Source: Flavobacterium subsaxonicum WB 4.1-42 = DSM 21790 (GTDB lineage: Bacteria > Bacteroidota > Bacteroidia > Flavobacteriales > Flavobacteriaceae). Taken from it: a DNA stretch of 64,000 nucleotides. The notes beneath the pieces were generated by a model that saw only the letters and a list, made by a program, of their open reading frames with translations, searched no databases and had not been told where the DNA came from. The first letter of the stretch is position 1, and the number at the start of each line of letters is the position of its first letter. This document shows, in pieces, positions 52,231-61,545 of the stretch. The position numbers and the translations under genes are program-made. The DNA lies in contig NZ_KE383909.1 of assembly GCF_000422725.1 (NCBI RefSeq), forward strand, positions 165,230 through 229,229, given 5' to 3'.

Positions 52231-53451
52231 TTACACCTTGCCGCTAAGCATACGCCTGTGCAAAATAATACATGCTACTGCAGCCAAAAGGGCAGTACAG
52301 CCCATTACTATCCAGTTATTGTTATAACCATATGCAGCAATAATATCCATACCCATTTTACCGCTCATTATCTGGGCGAGGCTAAAGGTCATGGTGTAAA
52401 GCGCCATATAGCGGCCTTCCTGTCCGCGAGGGGCACGGCCAAGAGCAAAAGAATTGGAGAACGGAAAGCAAAACATCTCGGCCAGCGTTATAAACAACAT
52501 ACTAATAACTAATATTCCTGCCCACGTATTTATCAGGAGTACAAAAAAGCCAACAGAAATTAGTACGGCACTCCATAATATGATCTTTATTTTGGGAATG
52601 TTTTTACGTTCCAGAAACCCAACTATAGGCATTTCGAAAAAAAATATCATAATACCGTTTAAAGATAATAGCAAGCCCGTGTATACTTCGGTTAACCCAT
52701 ACCATTCTTTATGGTACAGCGGGAGCGATGTAAACAGCTGAAAGAATACTATGGCAATAGTCAGGCTTATAAATAAAAACAACAAATACGATACATCTTT
52801 AAAAGGCGATGTAACGGCAGCAACTTCGGTTTCTATATGTGTAGTGCCTGCCGGTGTAGGTTTTTTTTCTTTTACCAATAAAAAAAAGAGTACTATGGCA
52901 ATAATGCACGAGCTGCCATCTATCCAGAACAAACCTTTGTAGCCAAGCGTTAAGATTATAAAGCCGCCTATAGCCGGCCCAGCCGACATGCCAAGGTTAA
53001 CAGCCATACGTACCAGCGTCATGGCACGGGTGCGATTCTCTGGCTTGGCGTATGTGCGGATGGATACAAACATAGCCGGCCTAAACATATCGGCAATAGC
53101 CAAAAGGGCAAACATAGCAACACACAACCCGGCAAAGGTTGTTATTTGCTGTACTACAAAAAACATAAGCCCGCTTGCAAAAAGGCTAAAAACCATTACT
53201 TTATAAAAGCCAATTTTATCTGATAATTTACCGCCAATCCATGAGCCTGCCATAGAGCCCAAACCAAAAGATACTATTATCCAGCTTACCTGCCCATAAG
53301 TAAAGTCCAGGTTTTCTTTAAGATATTTAGAAAGGAATGGCAGCACCATAGAGCCCGACCTGTTTATAAAGGTTACAATGGTAAGTATCCAAACCTCGCG
53401 GGTAAAGCCCCTAAAATTGTTTATGTAGCGGTTAAAAGCCTGTTTAAGCAT
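52231..53451 (-). CDS. MFS transporter, 12-TM drug-efflux type
   Basis: A 406-residue major facilitator with about 12 hydrophobic segments. The loop 2-3 motif A is GGKLSDKIGFYKV (near residue 77), and VRMAVNLGMSAGPAIGG is the motif C-like segment of antiporters. The substrate is not recognisable. It is divergent from the DUF1684-like gene at 53553. A TAnnTTTG box (TATCTTTG, minus strand 53472-53479) lies 20 bp upstream of the start. Confidence 0.83.
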   Translation of the reverse strand: MLKQAFNRYINNFRGFTREVWILTIVTFINRSGSMVLPFLSKYLKENLDFTYGQVSWIIVSFGLGSMAGSWIGGKLSDKIGFYKVMVFSLFASGLMFFVVQQITTFAGLCVAMFALLAIADMFRPAMFVSIRTYAKPENRTRAMTLVRMAVNLGMSAGPAIGGFIILTLGYKGLFWIDGSSCIIAIVLFFLLVKEKKPTPAGTTHIETEVAAVTSPFKDVSYLLFLFISLTIAIVFFQLFTSLPLYHKEWYGLTEVYTGLLLSLNGIMIFFFEMPIVGFLERKNIPKIKIILWSAVLISVGFFVLLINTWAGILVISMLFITLAEMFCFPFSNSFALGRAPRGQEGRYMALYTMTFSLAQIMSGKMGMDIIAAYGYNNNWIVMGCTALLAAVACIILHRRMLSGKV

Positions 53452-53552
53452 TGCTGGTAAATGGTTTAGGGCAAAGATAGTTATTCGGCCTGCTAATAAT
53501 ATAGTGTATAACCATACTTATTGCTATTTTTGTAAGATATACATGCTTACTT

Positions 53553-54155
53553 ATGACAACTAAATTATTTACCGCCATAGCCCTTGGGCTGTCTTTATAC
53601 GCCAGTGCGCAGGAGTGCAGTGTGGCTTCATCTGAATTGTACCAAAAGAACCTGAACAACGAGTATCTGGACCCAAAAGAATCGCCGCTTACGCCGCAGG
53701 ATCTTAAAACTTTTAAGCTCCTTGACTTTTATGCCATAGATACCGATTTTTGTGTTACAGCCAAATTGGTACGCACCCCTAACGAAAAGCCTTTTAAAAT
53801 GGCTACCACCACATCGCGCACCGCGCCTTATGTAAAGTATGGCGAAGTATATTTTAACCTTGGCGGAAAAGACATTAAGCTGGATGTTTTCCAGAACCTG
53901 GACCTTATTAAGGAGGAAAAATATAAAGACCACTTGTTTTTGCCGTTTACAGATCTGTCATCCGGGCAGGGCAGTTATGCCGGTGGCCGCTATGTAGACC
54001 TCTCTCAGCCTAAAGGCGATATTATTACCATCGACTTTAATACAGCTTACAACCCTTACTGTGCTTACAACCCTAAATACTCTTGCCCAATACCGCCGAG
54101 CCAAAATTATATAGATGTTGCTGTGCTTGCGGGGGTTAAAAAGTATCATAAATAG
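53553..54155 (+). CDS. DUF1684-like exported protein
   Basis: A 200-residue protein with a signal peptide (residues 1-20, ending YASAQ). It ends in the family signature FNTAYNPYCAYNPKYSCPIPP, whose three Cys and NPYC/CPIPP motifs characterise DUF1684. The GEVYFNLGGKDIKLDVFQN core is also typical. Function unknown. A TATTTTTG -7 box at 53525-53532 precedes it, and an intrinsic terminator follows at 54188. Confidence 0.8.
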   Translation: MTTKLFTAIALGLSLYASAQECSVASSELYQKNLNNEYLDPKESPLTPQDLKTFKLLDFYAIDTDFCVTAKLVRTPNEKPFKMATTTSRTAPYVKYGEVYFNLGGKDIKLDVFQNLDLIKEEKYKDHLFLPFTDLSSGQGSYAGGRYVDLSQPKGDIITIDFNTAYNPYCAYNPKYSCPIPPSQNYIDVAVLAGVKKYHK

Positions 54156-54187
54156 CAACCTGATAGCGTGTTGCATTAATAAATCAG

Positions 54188-54219
54188 GCCACAGGAGATT
54201 ACTTTTCTGTGGCTTTTTT
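54188..54219 (+). terminator. Intrinsic terminator after the DUF1684-like gene
   Basis: GCCACAG and CTGTGGC form a 7-bp stem followed by TTTTTT. Confidence 0.7.
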
Positions 54220-54436
54220 GCTTTCTGAATTTTATAAACAGCCTTAATTGGTTGGTAATTATATAAATAGGTGCTATTTTACTGACTAAAAACTTAACAT
54301 TGGCGAATGTTTTTATTGCTTACATTTGGTTACGTTAACTTTACAATTATTTAATACTAACTAAAAGCGTATCAATTGCTTTAGGTGGTATTTTGTACCT
54401 AATACTAAAAAAAGTACACACAAATAACCGATTACA

Positions 54437-54991
54437 ATGAAACAGCCCATTAAGAACGACCCGGAAACTACTACCGAAAACCAGGAGAATGCTATTACTT
54501 CTGAAACTGTAACTCCTGAAACTCCTGCTACAGCAGAAGTTACCGAAAAAACGGAAGAAAAACCTGCACCGGCACGCAGAACAAGGACAGCTGCTCCTAA
54601 AACAACTGCTGCTGCACCAAAAACAACAACACGTAAACCGGCTGCCCCTAAAGGTGCCCCTGTTACCGAAATTCCTACTGTAGAAGAAGCTCCGGCTGAA
54701 ACTGCAACTGAAGAAACGCCCGTAGCAGAAGTTGCTGCCGAGGTTAAAACCGATAAAAAGAAAGAGAAAAAAGTGAAAGATAAAGAAAAAGCGGTAGCTA
54801 AAAAAGACAAGAAAAAAGGCAAAGAGAAATCTAAAAAAGAATTAGATAAAGCCAAAAAAGCGAAAGCTAAAAAGAAAGCGAAAGCAAAACAGCAAAAAGC
54901 TAAAGATAAAGCCAAGGCTAAGAAAAAAGAAAAAGCTAAAAAGAAAAAGCAGTCTAAAAAGAAAGCTAAATCTAAGAGCAAGAAAAAATAA
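54437..54991 (+). CDS. Low-complexity Ala/Pro/Thr then Lys-rich protein
   Basis: A 184-residue protein. The first 110 residues are acidic and rich in Ala, Pro, Thr and Glu. The last 75 are almost only Lys, Ala, Glu and Asp in KKxKAK-type repeats, giving a histone H1-like basic tail. No fold is recognisable. The tail may bind nucleic acid or be a surface-charge element. The antisense frame over the same DNA (54361-55005) is an artefact of this composition. Confidence 0.6.
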   Translation: MKQPIKNDPETTTENQENAITSETVTPETPATAEVTEKTEEKPAPARRTRTAAPKTTAAAPKTTTRKPAAPKGAPVTEIPTVEEAPAETATEETPVAEVAAEVKTDKKKEKKVKDKEKAVAKKDKKKGKEKSKKELDKAKKAKAKKKAKAKQQKAKDKAKAKKKEKAKKKKQSKKKAKSKSKKK

Positions 54992-54996
54992 TACAC

Positions 54997-55023
54997 AAAC
55001 CCCAAAGTACTGCTTTGGGGTTT
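54997..55023. terminator. Bidirectional terminator between convergent genes
   Basis: AAACCCCAAAG and CTTTGGGGTTT with a 5-nt loop. It serves the Lys-rich gene on the plus strand and possibly the cupin gene ending at 55038 on the minus strand. Confidence 0.7.
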
Positions 55024-55037
55024 GTTGTTTTTAGGGT

Positions 55038-55910
55038 TTAACGTTCGGCGTTTACAAGGGCATTTGTTCTGCGTATGGCCTCGTTATCTTTGTAGTCCAG
55101 CCAAGCCTGGCCTTTGCGTTTGCGCATCCAGTTGTCGTAATAACGTATAACCGCTACGTTTGCAAGGCCTTTTAATAAGTTACCCGGCCTGCCGGCAAGA
55201 GAGCGCAGGCTTAACGAAAATCCGGGTGTTAAGTATTTCATGTAATGCCACCAGCCTTCGGGCATGTACAGCATTTCGCCATGTTGCAGGTTGGTTATAT
55301 AAGGTGTTACTTTTTTTAGGGCAGGAAATTTTTCAAAGTCCGGATTGTCAAAATCAATATCTTCGTTGCAAATCCAGGAGTAGGGCAGGCGGTACATGTA
55401 TTTTGTTTCTTTCGGGTCTACCAATACACACTGCTTTTTTCCTTCAAAATGAAAATGGAATATGTTTGGGAAGTCAATATCATAATGCATAAAAACCTTA
55501 GCATCCTGGCCTCCAAAAAATACCAGGGGCAGGCTTTTAAGCAGGCGCAACCCCAGATCGGGCCATTTCATATCCAGTTTCATAGAAGGTACATCCTTCA
55601 TTAAATTATATAAAAAAATGCGCAGGTCGGTTGGGCCTTTTTCCAGTATATCTATGTACTCTGCCATAGTCATGGTAAAATCGGGCTCATTTACTTTTTT
55701 GGTATAATCTGTTTTGCGGCTGTCGTAAAGCGGTACCGTTTTATCTCCGGCAACTTCCCTTAAAAAGTCAAAATTCCATTTAGTAAAAGCGGGCCAGTCA
55801 TCAATCTGGTTGGTAATAACCACGGGCTTTTGTGGCTTATAATAATTTTCTATAAATTCTTTTTTGGTAAGTTTTTCAACCCTTTCAATCTCTATGTATT
55901 TAAAAGCCAT
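55038..55910 (-). CDS. JmjC/cupin-like Fe(II)- and 2-oxoglutarate-dependent oxygenase
   Basis: A 290-residue cupin_8 protein. The metal triad can be read as H142-x-D144 (FMHYDID) and H222 (EGWWHYM); FHFHFEGKKQCVLVDP is the usual strand after the first motif. The start (KPVVITNQIDDWPAF) is the classic entry of JmjC hydroxylases. Proteins of this type hydroxylate protein side chains or small molecules. The substrate is unknown and there is no informative neighbour. The C-terminal 60 residues are basic. Confidence 0.8.
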   Translation of the reverse strand: MAFKYIEIERVEKLTKKEFIENYYKPQKPVVITNQIDDWPAFTKWNFDFLREVAGDKTVPLYDSRKTDYTKKVNEPDFTMTMAEYIDILEKGPTDLRIFLYNLMKDVPSMKLDMKWPDLGLRLLKSLPLVFFGGQDAKVFMHYDIDFPNIFHFHFEGKKQCVLVDPKETKYMYRLPYSWICNEDIDFDNPDFEKFPALKKVTPYITNLQHGEMLYMPEGWWHYMKYLTPGFSLSLRSLAGRPGNLLKGLANVAVIRYYDNWMRKRKGQAWLDYKDNEAIRRTNALVNAER

Positions 55911-56067
55911 AATCGTACTGATAAATGATTCAAACTCCTAAAATTTAGTATGGGCTGTATAGTGATATAACGCGCAAAACTTTACAATTACAATACAAAG
56001 CCTTAACAAATTTCGGAAAAAAACACTTACCAAAAACGGCAACAACTATAAATAAAACCCAAAAAAT

Positions 56068-56099
56068 AAACCCTCAAAGCATCACATCCTTGAGGGTTT
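56068..56099 (-). terminator. Terminator of the metB-like/hom operon
   Basis: AAACCCTCAA and TTGAGGGTTT form a 10-bp stem, with A-rich plus-strand sequence on the left giving Us in the minus-strand transcript, 43 bp after the homoserine dehydrogenase stop. Confidence 0.7.
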
Positions 56100-56141
56100 T
56101 TAGTAGAATATTGAAAAACAATTATAAATCCGTAATTTAAA

Positions 56142-57374
56142 TTAGGCAATGGCAAAAGCAGGTGTAGTGGCATCTTTTTCAGAAAGCACACTTATAAGTA
56201 TAAACGAGTGGCCTCCTGTGTTGCCTGCCTCCAGCTCTTTTAAGTTACTAAGGGTAATGTTGCCGGTAAGGTAGCCGGAATCGTGGTTGGTATAAGCCTC
56301 TTCAACTGTGTTGAATTTAAGCTTTAACGCCTCCGAATCTTCTTTTTTATGACGAAGAAGTACTTTAAGCTCTACATCATCGGTAAGTTTTAAATTCTCT
56401 TCCCTGTAAATCTTTTTATACTCGTAACGGTAATCATAGCTTAGCGCCGAGATATCCGACAATACTGCCGATGCCGTAGGGTACGAGCCCGCACCACGCC
56501 CAACAAAAAAGTGGGTATCGGCAAAGCTGGTTTTAGTTATCATGCCGTTAAAAACATCGTCTACATGGTATAAACGGTCATCTGGCGTTACAAACTTAGG
56601 GATAACAAAAGCCGACAATGTACCATCGGTACCCTTATATGCCTGTGCTACCAGTTTAATCTTTAGGCCTTTTTCTTTAGCATACTTAAGCTCTAAATCG
56701 CCAATATTATTGATACCGATATTAAAAAGGTCTTCGGGCTTGGCAATATAACCAAAGGCATGTGCTAAAAGTATCAGCAGCTTGTATTTGGCATCAAAAC
56801 CACCGGTATCCAGTATTGGGTTGCTTTCGGCAAAACCAAGGTCCTGGGCCTGTTTAAGGGCTTGCTCGTAGCTAAGGTTCTCTGCAAAAGTTTTGGTAAG
56901 TATATAATTGGTAGAACCGTTTACAATACCCTCTATAGACTCCAGCAGGTCGTTATCATAATACTCCTCCAGGTTACGAATAATGGGCATACTTGCGCAG
57001 GCCGCAGCTTCGTACAATAGCGGAACGTTGTATTCTTTTTGCAGTTGCAGCAACTCTGTAAAGTGTTCTGCAACCATTTTTTTATTGGCAGATACTACTG
57101 CTTTCCCTTTTTTTAGTGCCGCAGAAACTATTTCAAAAGCGGCATCGGCATCATCAATAAGTTCTACAACCACGTTAATGTTTGGGTCGTTTAGTATATC
57201 ATCCTTATCAAAGGTAAAATTGTCGGCGCTAATGGCGCGATCCTTATTTTTGTCTTTAACGCAAATATTGGTAATGTTTGCCTTAAGGGCGGGTGTTTTT
57301 TGCAGTACTTCATACAGGCCAAGCCCTACTACACCAAACCCAAAGAGGCCTATATTTAAATTTTTTCTCGACAT
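56142..57374 (-). CDS. hom: Homoserine dehydrogenase
   Basis: A 410-residue monofunctional enzyme that reduces aspartate semialdehyde to homoserine, the precursor of methionine and threonine. Motifs are the Rossmann GFGVVGLGLYE (residues 12-22), SANKKMVAEH, the NGSTNYILT substrate loop, LDTGGFDAKYKL with the catalytic Asp/Lys pair, and GRGAGSYPTASAV. The C-terminal 70 residues could be a regulatory ACT-like region. It lies 11 bp downstream of the cystathionine gamma-synthase-like gene and behind the same SAM riboswitch, linking it to methionine supply. Confidence 0.92.
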   Translation of the reverse strand: MSRKNLNIGLFGFGVVGLGLYEVLQKTPALKANITNICVKDKNKDRAISADNFTFDKDDILNDPNINVVVELIDDADAAFEIVSAALKKGKAVVSANKKMVAEHFTELLQLQKEYNVPLLYEAAACASMPIIRNLEEYYDNDLLESIEGIVNGSTNYILTKTFAENLSYEQALKQAQDLGFAESNPILDTGGFDAKYKLLILLAHAFGYIAKPEDLFNIGINNIGDLELKYAKEKGLKIKLVAQAYKGTDGTLSAFVIPKFVTPDDRLYHVDDVFNGMITKTSFADTHFFVGRGAGSYPTASAVLSDISALSYDYRYEYKKIYREENLKLTDDVELKVLLRHKKEDSEALKLKFNTVEEAYTNHDSGYLTGNITLSNLKELEAGNTGGHSFILISVLSEKDATTPAFAIA

Positions 57375-57385
57375 TGTAAATCTAC

Positions 57386-58564
57386 TTAAACAGTTACAGA
57401 ACTTTTATCGGCATTGGCAGTAACAGCGGCAGCAATAGCCTGTTGTAAATCTGCAATAAGGTCATCGGCATCCTCAAGGCCTACAGAAAGGCGGATAAGG
57501 CTATCGGTAACACCGGCTGAGTAACGTTTTTCTGCCGGAATAGATTTATGGGTCATTTCGCAAGGCAGGCAACAAAGGCTTTTAACACCTCCAAGGCTCT
57601 CTGCCAATTTGAATAATTTTGTGTTTGATACTATTTGAGAAGCTATTTCTTTATCGTCTATTACAAGGTCGAACGTTACAACACCGCCAAAGTATTTTTG
57701 CTGTTTTTTAGCAATCTCGTGGTTGTGGTGTGTAGGCAGGCCAGGGTAGTAAACATTTTTGATCAGTTTTTCTGTAAGAAGGTATTCAGCAACTTTTTGA
57801 GCGTTTTCGGCATGTTGCTTAATACGAAGTGTTAGGGTTTCTATACCACGGATAACCAACCAGCTGTCGAATGGCCCAAGTATAGCACCAGAAGCATTTT
57901 GTATGAATTTAATTTTAGCACCAAGCTCTTCGGTAGCAGTAACCACAAGGCCGGCAATAAGGTCACTGTGGCCGGAAATGTATTTGGTAGCACTGTGTAC
58001 CACAATATCGGCACCAAGGTCAAGCGGTTTTTGTGCAATTGGCGATGCGAAAGTGTTGTCTACGCAAAGCAAAATATCGTTAGCTTTTGCAATCTGGGCA
58101 ATAGCAGTAATGTCAGAAATTTTAAGGGTAGGGTTAGTAGGGCTCTCTATCCAGATAAGTTTTGTTTTATCTGTAACAGCGTCGGCTACGTTTTGTGCGT
58201 TAGTGGTATCTACATATTTAATGTTGATGCCAAATTTTTGGTACACATGGGTAAACAAACGGAAAGCACCACCGTAAATATCATCTACAGCAATAACTTC
58301 GTCGCCAGATGATAATAGTTTTATAACAGCATCTATAGCTGCAAGGCCGCTGGCAAAAGCATAACCGTTGGTGCCGTTTTCTAACTGGGCAATGGTATCT
58401 TCTAATACTTTACGGGTTGGGTTGTTGCTACGTGCATAATCGTATCCTTTGTGTACGCCGGGAGCATCTTGTACAAATGTAGATGTTTGGTAAATTGGCA
58501 CCGAAATACTTCCGGTTAATGGATCGATAGGTAGGTTGTTCAGGATTCTTGTAGACTCTTGCAT
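57386..58564 (-). CDS. metB: Trans-sulfuration PLP enzyme, cystathionine gamma-synthase type
   Basis: A 392-residue Cys/Met-metabolism PLP enzyme. The cofactor Lys is K194 in VVHSATKYISGHSD; DYARSNNPTRKVLE, YGGAFRL and SVGLEDADDLI are family signatures. Its first gene position behind a SAM-I riboswitch with hom favours methionine biosynthesis: cystathionine gamma-synthase, or O-acylhomoserine sulfhydrylase. Cystathionine gamma-lyase cannot be excluded from motifs alone. Confidence 0.88.
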   Translation of the reverse strand: MQESTRILNNLPIDPLTGSISVPIYQTSTFVQDAPGVHKGYDYARSNNPTRKVLEDTIAQLENGTNGYAFASGLAAIDAVIKLLSSGDEVIAVDDIYGGAFRLFTHVYQKFGINIKYVDTTNAQNVADAVTDKTKLIWIESPTNPTLKISDITAIAQIAKANDILLCVDNTFASPIAQKPLDLGADIVVHSATKYISGHSDLIAGLVVTATEELGAKIKFIQNASGAILGPFDSWLVIRGIETLTLRIKQHAENAQKVAEYLLTEKLIKNVYYPGLPTHHNHEIAKKQQKYFGGVVTFDLVIDDKEIASQIVSNTKLFKLAESLGGVKSLCCLPCEMTHKSIPAEKRYSAGVTDSLIRLSVGLEDADDLIADLQQAIAAAVTANADKSSVTV

Positions 58565-58648
58565 TTCTTTTTGTGATTTAAATTGTTAAACTTTTATTCG
58601 ATAAAAGTTATCCTAAACCAGGCATCGGAAAGTGCATAAAAACAAAAA

Positions 58649-58676
58649 ATGCCTTCCCGACAAGTCAGAAAGGCAT
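58649..58676 (-). terminator. Riboswitch expression-platform terminator
   Basis: ATGCCTT...AAGGCAT hairpin 36 bases after the aptamer on the minus strand, followed by a U-run. It is the likely off-state terminator of the SAM riboswitch. Confidence 0.7.
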
Positions 58677-58711
58677 ATAATATATTGTGATGTATTATAA
58701 ACTGTTTCTTA

Positions 58712-58821
58712 CTTATCTATCCTTCGCTTTCGGCGGAGGTTGAATGTGGCACCTTACTCCGGGTTAGCGGGCAGGTTGCCAAGACGTCATAGGGTCAATT
58801 CCCTCGGTCTTTCTGGATAAG
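58712..58821 (-). promoter_or_regulatory. SAM-I (S-box) riboswitch
   Basis: On the minus strand the segment opens CTTATCCAGAAAGACCGAGG and continues with GACCCTATGACGTCTTGGCAACC and AAGGTGCCACATTC. It closes with GGATAGATAAG, which pairs with the opening CTTATCC. This is the P1-P4 pattern of the S-box aptamer, including the conserved GGCAACC and GGTGCCA strings. It lies in the leader of the metB-like/hom operon and should stop transcription when SAM is high. Confidence 0.9.
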
Positions 58822-58843
58822 AATAATTTTAAAGAACTTGCAG

Positions 58844-58875
58844 CAAAGGTACGTTACAATAAATTTAATTTCCAA
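58844..58875 (-). promoter_or_regulatory. Promoter of the SAM-riboswitch operon
   Basis: TTG (58873-58875), 21-bp spacer, TACCTTTG (58844-58851) on the minus strand. This is a full Bacteroidota consensus, placing the start a few bases before the aptamer. Confidence 0.65.
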
Positions 58876-58909
58876 ATAAAATTTTATTTATTTTTTAGTT
58901 AGCTGTTTT

Positions 58910-60502
58910 TCAGTGTGTTTTGAATGCTAATTTTGGCCAGTTAAGCACTCGTTTTACAAACGGAGCTATTAAAACTACTGCAATAATTGTTGCCAAAACT
59001 GCTGCCACAATTAAAAATATGGTTTGCGATGTTAATAGCTGGCTCTGGATGCCGACCTGTTTAATGATGCTTGCGCGTGCCGCAATGGTGGCATCCTGGG
59101 CATTATATCCTTTGGATATAAAAGCTTGTACGGTGGCGTTATTAGCATTAGTATACGCCATATCGTAGGGCGTAAGATGGGCTAAAAACTGTTCTTTGTA
59201 GTGCTGGTTGTAAAATAATTGCAGGGTATAATAGCCCGCGAAGGAGTTTAGCGTAGTAAAAAAACGCACATGCCCGGCAACAAGGCTACCGGATAATCCG
59301 GTGTTTACCGGAACATGAGACAGGATGTAAGTAGCAATGGGCACAAATAACATTCCGGAGGCTGCACCTTGCAGGAAAATGGGAATTACAAGATCTGAAA
59401 ATGCCAGATCGGTCGAGATGATGAAATACATCCAAAGGTTAAAAGCCAGCATAAAGCCAAAGCCTGTTACCAGAAAAAAATGGATGCTGTGCTTTTTTCT
59501 CATTACCAGTTGCGATGCAGCATACATAGCCAGCGCCATGCCGCTTATGTTTACCAATGCCAGCTCTATATACTGGTAATTAGCCCATTGTGTAACGGTA
59601 CTAATGTAGCTGTACACCAGGTTTATGGTGTCTTTCAGGCCATAAAAAAAGGCGAGCAAAAACAATCCGGTTATAAACTTTTTAGACTTAAAAATACTGA
59701 AATGAATAATAGGCCTTTTGGATTTTACCTGCCTATAGACAAACATAAAAAGCAAAAATACCATAAGCATAAAGCAGTATGTAATACTCTTATCCTGAAA
59801 CCAATATTGCTTTGGCCCGTAAACCATAAAGTAGGCCACGCAAAGCATTCCTGAGGCCATAACCACATAGGCTTTCCAGTCTATCTGGTAAAGCGGAACC
59901 TGCCTGTGCTGCCTTTCTTTGGTGAAAATAAAGAAGACAATTACAATAGAAATAACCTGCATTACAATTACAATGTAATAGATCATTCGCCAGTCCATAT
60001 TGTCTATTACCCAAGCCGATGGAGCGCCTGCCACCACGCTGCTGCCCAATAGGGTACCGTAAAAAACCGAGTAGCCTACAGCCTGCTTTTTCTGGTCGTG
60101 CAGGCGGGTAAATATAAGCGTTAGCATGGCACCCGCCATAAGGCTTATAATAATTCCCTGTAAAAAGCGCAGTAGTATAAAAACATGGATATCGGTGGTT
60201 TTCATGAATACTAAATTCAGGATTATACCACACAATAAAACGGTAATAAGGTACTTTCGGGTGTTGAAATAGTTTAAGAAACGTATCTGTATCGGTAAAA
60301 AAAACAACAGCGATATGTAGGTAACCTGTATAGAGAAAGTAACGTCTTCGGGCTGTGCACCAAAGTACGATACCACATAATTTTGCGTAAGCGAAAACAA
60401 CGAGAATTGCAGTATAGAAAACATAAGGATTAAAAACAGCGCAGCACGCATACCCCAGTCCCAGTTATGTATCCAGTCTTTAAAATAGATGTTCTTATCC
60501 AT
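58910..60502 (-). CDS. MFS efflux transporter, DHA2 (EmrB-like)
   Basis: A 530-residue inner-membrane transporter with about 14 hydrophobic segments, the size and layout of EmrB-type drug/H+ antiporters. It is last in an operon after a TolC-type channel and an EmrA-type adaptor, which together would form a tripartite pump across both membranes. The substrate is unknown. A long periplasmic loop before the last membrane segment (YKEQFLAHLTPYDMAYT...) is usual for this group in Bacteroidota. Confidence 0.87.
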   Translation of the reverse strand: MDKNIYFKDWIHNWDWGMRAALFLILMFSILQFSLFSLTQNYVVSYFGAQPEDVTFSIQVTYISLLFFLPIQIRFLNYFNTRKYLITVLLCGIILNLVFMKTTDIHVFILLRFLQGIIISLMAGAMLTLIFTRLHDQKKQAVGYSVFYGTLLGSSVVAGAPSAWVIDNMDWRMIYYIVIVMQVISIVIVFFIFTKERQHRQVPLYQIDWKAYVVMASGMLCVAYFMVYGPKQYWFQDKSITYCFMLMVFLLFMFVYRQVKSKRPIIHFSIFKSKKFITGLFLLAFFYGLKDTINLVYSYISTVTQWANYQYIELALVNISGMALAMYAASQLVMRKKHSIHFFLVTGFGFMLAFNLWMYFIISTDLAFSDLVIPIFLQGAASGMLFVPIATYILSHVPVNTGLSGSLVAGHVRFFTTLNSFAGYYTLQLFYNQHYKEQFLAHLTPYDMAYTNANNATVQAFISKGYNAQDATIAARASIIKQVGIQSQLLTSQTIFLIVAAVLATIIAVVLIAPFVKRVLNWPKLAFKTH

Positions 60503-60508
60503 GGCGGG

Positions 60509-61540
60509 TTATTTTTTAACCGATACAATTACATTCATACCCGCCTTAACGTTGGCAATATTGGTGTCGGTAAATTTAATTTTAACCGGTATGCGCTGTG
60601 TTATCTTTACAAAATTACCGGTAGAGTTATCTGTAGGCAGTAACGAGAATTTAGAGCCTGTAGATCCCGCAATAGCTTCGATAGTACCGTGATATGTTTT
60701 ATCATCAAAACCATCTATGGCAATCTCAACTTGCTGGCCTTCGCGCATACCCTCAATCTGGGTTTCTTTAAAGTTGGCTGTAACCCATTTGTAGTTCTCG
60801 TTTATAATAGGCACCAAACTTTGCCCTGACTGTATTTGCTGGCCTTCCTGTATGGTTTTCCTGCCCAGCCTGCCCGAGTAAGGTGCGGTAATAATAGTGT
60901 ATTGCAAGTTAATTTTAGCAAACTCCAATTGGGCAGTTTTTTGTTTAATTTCGGCTTCTAACAAGGCATGGTTGGCCTGTAGTTCCTCGATTTTAGAGTG
61001 GGTGGTCTTAAGGCTGTTGCCGGCAGCATTGTATTCGCTTTGGGCAACATCATATTTTGCCTGCATCTGCTCAAATTCCTGTAGGGTAGCGGCCTCTTCT
61101 TTAAGCAGGTTTTTGTATCGTTTTAAGTCCTGTTGCTTTTCGGTAAACTTGGCTTTAGCGGCTGCAATCATGTCTTTATTTACATAGGTGCCCGTTTGGG
61201 CGGTGTGTATCTGGGCATTTAAAACAATAAGCCTTGCCTGTGCATCTTCCAGCGCGGCCTGTGCCTCCATAACTTTGGTAAGGTACTCGCGGTTGTCTAT
61301 AACTATAAGGGTATCGCCCAGTTTTACCAGTTGATGCTCTTCAAAATTAATGCTCTTAATATAGCCGCCAACGCGTGCCGAAATAGGGTTGATATATGCC
61401 TCTACCTGGGCATCGTTGGTTTCTTCGTAATTGCCGGAATGTACCAGGTATTTTATAAAGAAAAAGGCGGTAACTGCTATTATAACAATAACAACGCCGT
61501 TAAAAAGCAGGTTGAATTTTTTGCCAGATTGTGTTTTCAT
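60509..61540 (-). CDS. HlyD/EmrA-family membrane-fusion adaptor
   Basis: A 343-residue periplasmic adaptor with one N-terminal membrane segment (about residues 13-31). A lipoyl-like half (VGGYIKSINFEEHQLVKLGD) follows, then a long coiled-coil hairpin (about 85-200), the returning lipoyl half (YTIITAPYSGRLGRKTIQEG) and a beta-barrel domain. It starts 5 bp after the TolC-like gene. It joins the MFS pump to the outer-membrane channel. Confidence 0.88.
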   Translation of the reverse strand: MKTQSGKKFNLLFNGVVIVIIAVTAFFFIKYLVHSGNYEETNDAQVEAYINPISARVGGYIKSINFEEHQLVKLGDTLIVIDNREYLTKVMEAQAALEDAQARLIVLNAQIHTAQTGTYVNKDMIAAAKAKFTEKQQDLKRYKNLLKEEAATLQEFEQMQAKYDVAQSEYNAAGNSLKTTHSKIEELQANHALLEAEIKQKTAQLEFAKINLQYTIITAPYSGRLGRKTIQEGQQIQSGQSLVPIINENYKWVTANFKETQIEGMREGQQVEIAIDGFDDKTYHGTIEAIAGSTGSKFSLLPTDNSTGNFVKITQRIPVKIKFTDTNIANVKAGMNVIVSVKK

Positions 61541-61545
61541 TGTTA

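Noticed and set aside
54361..55005. Minus-strand 214-codon frame rich in Phe, Leu and Ala
   Set aside because: It is the antisense of the Lys/Ala-rich gene; its composition follows from AAA/GCT codons read backwards and it has no start context.
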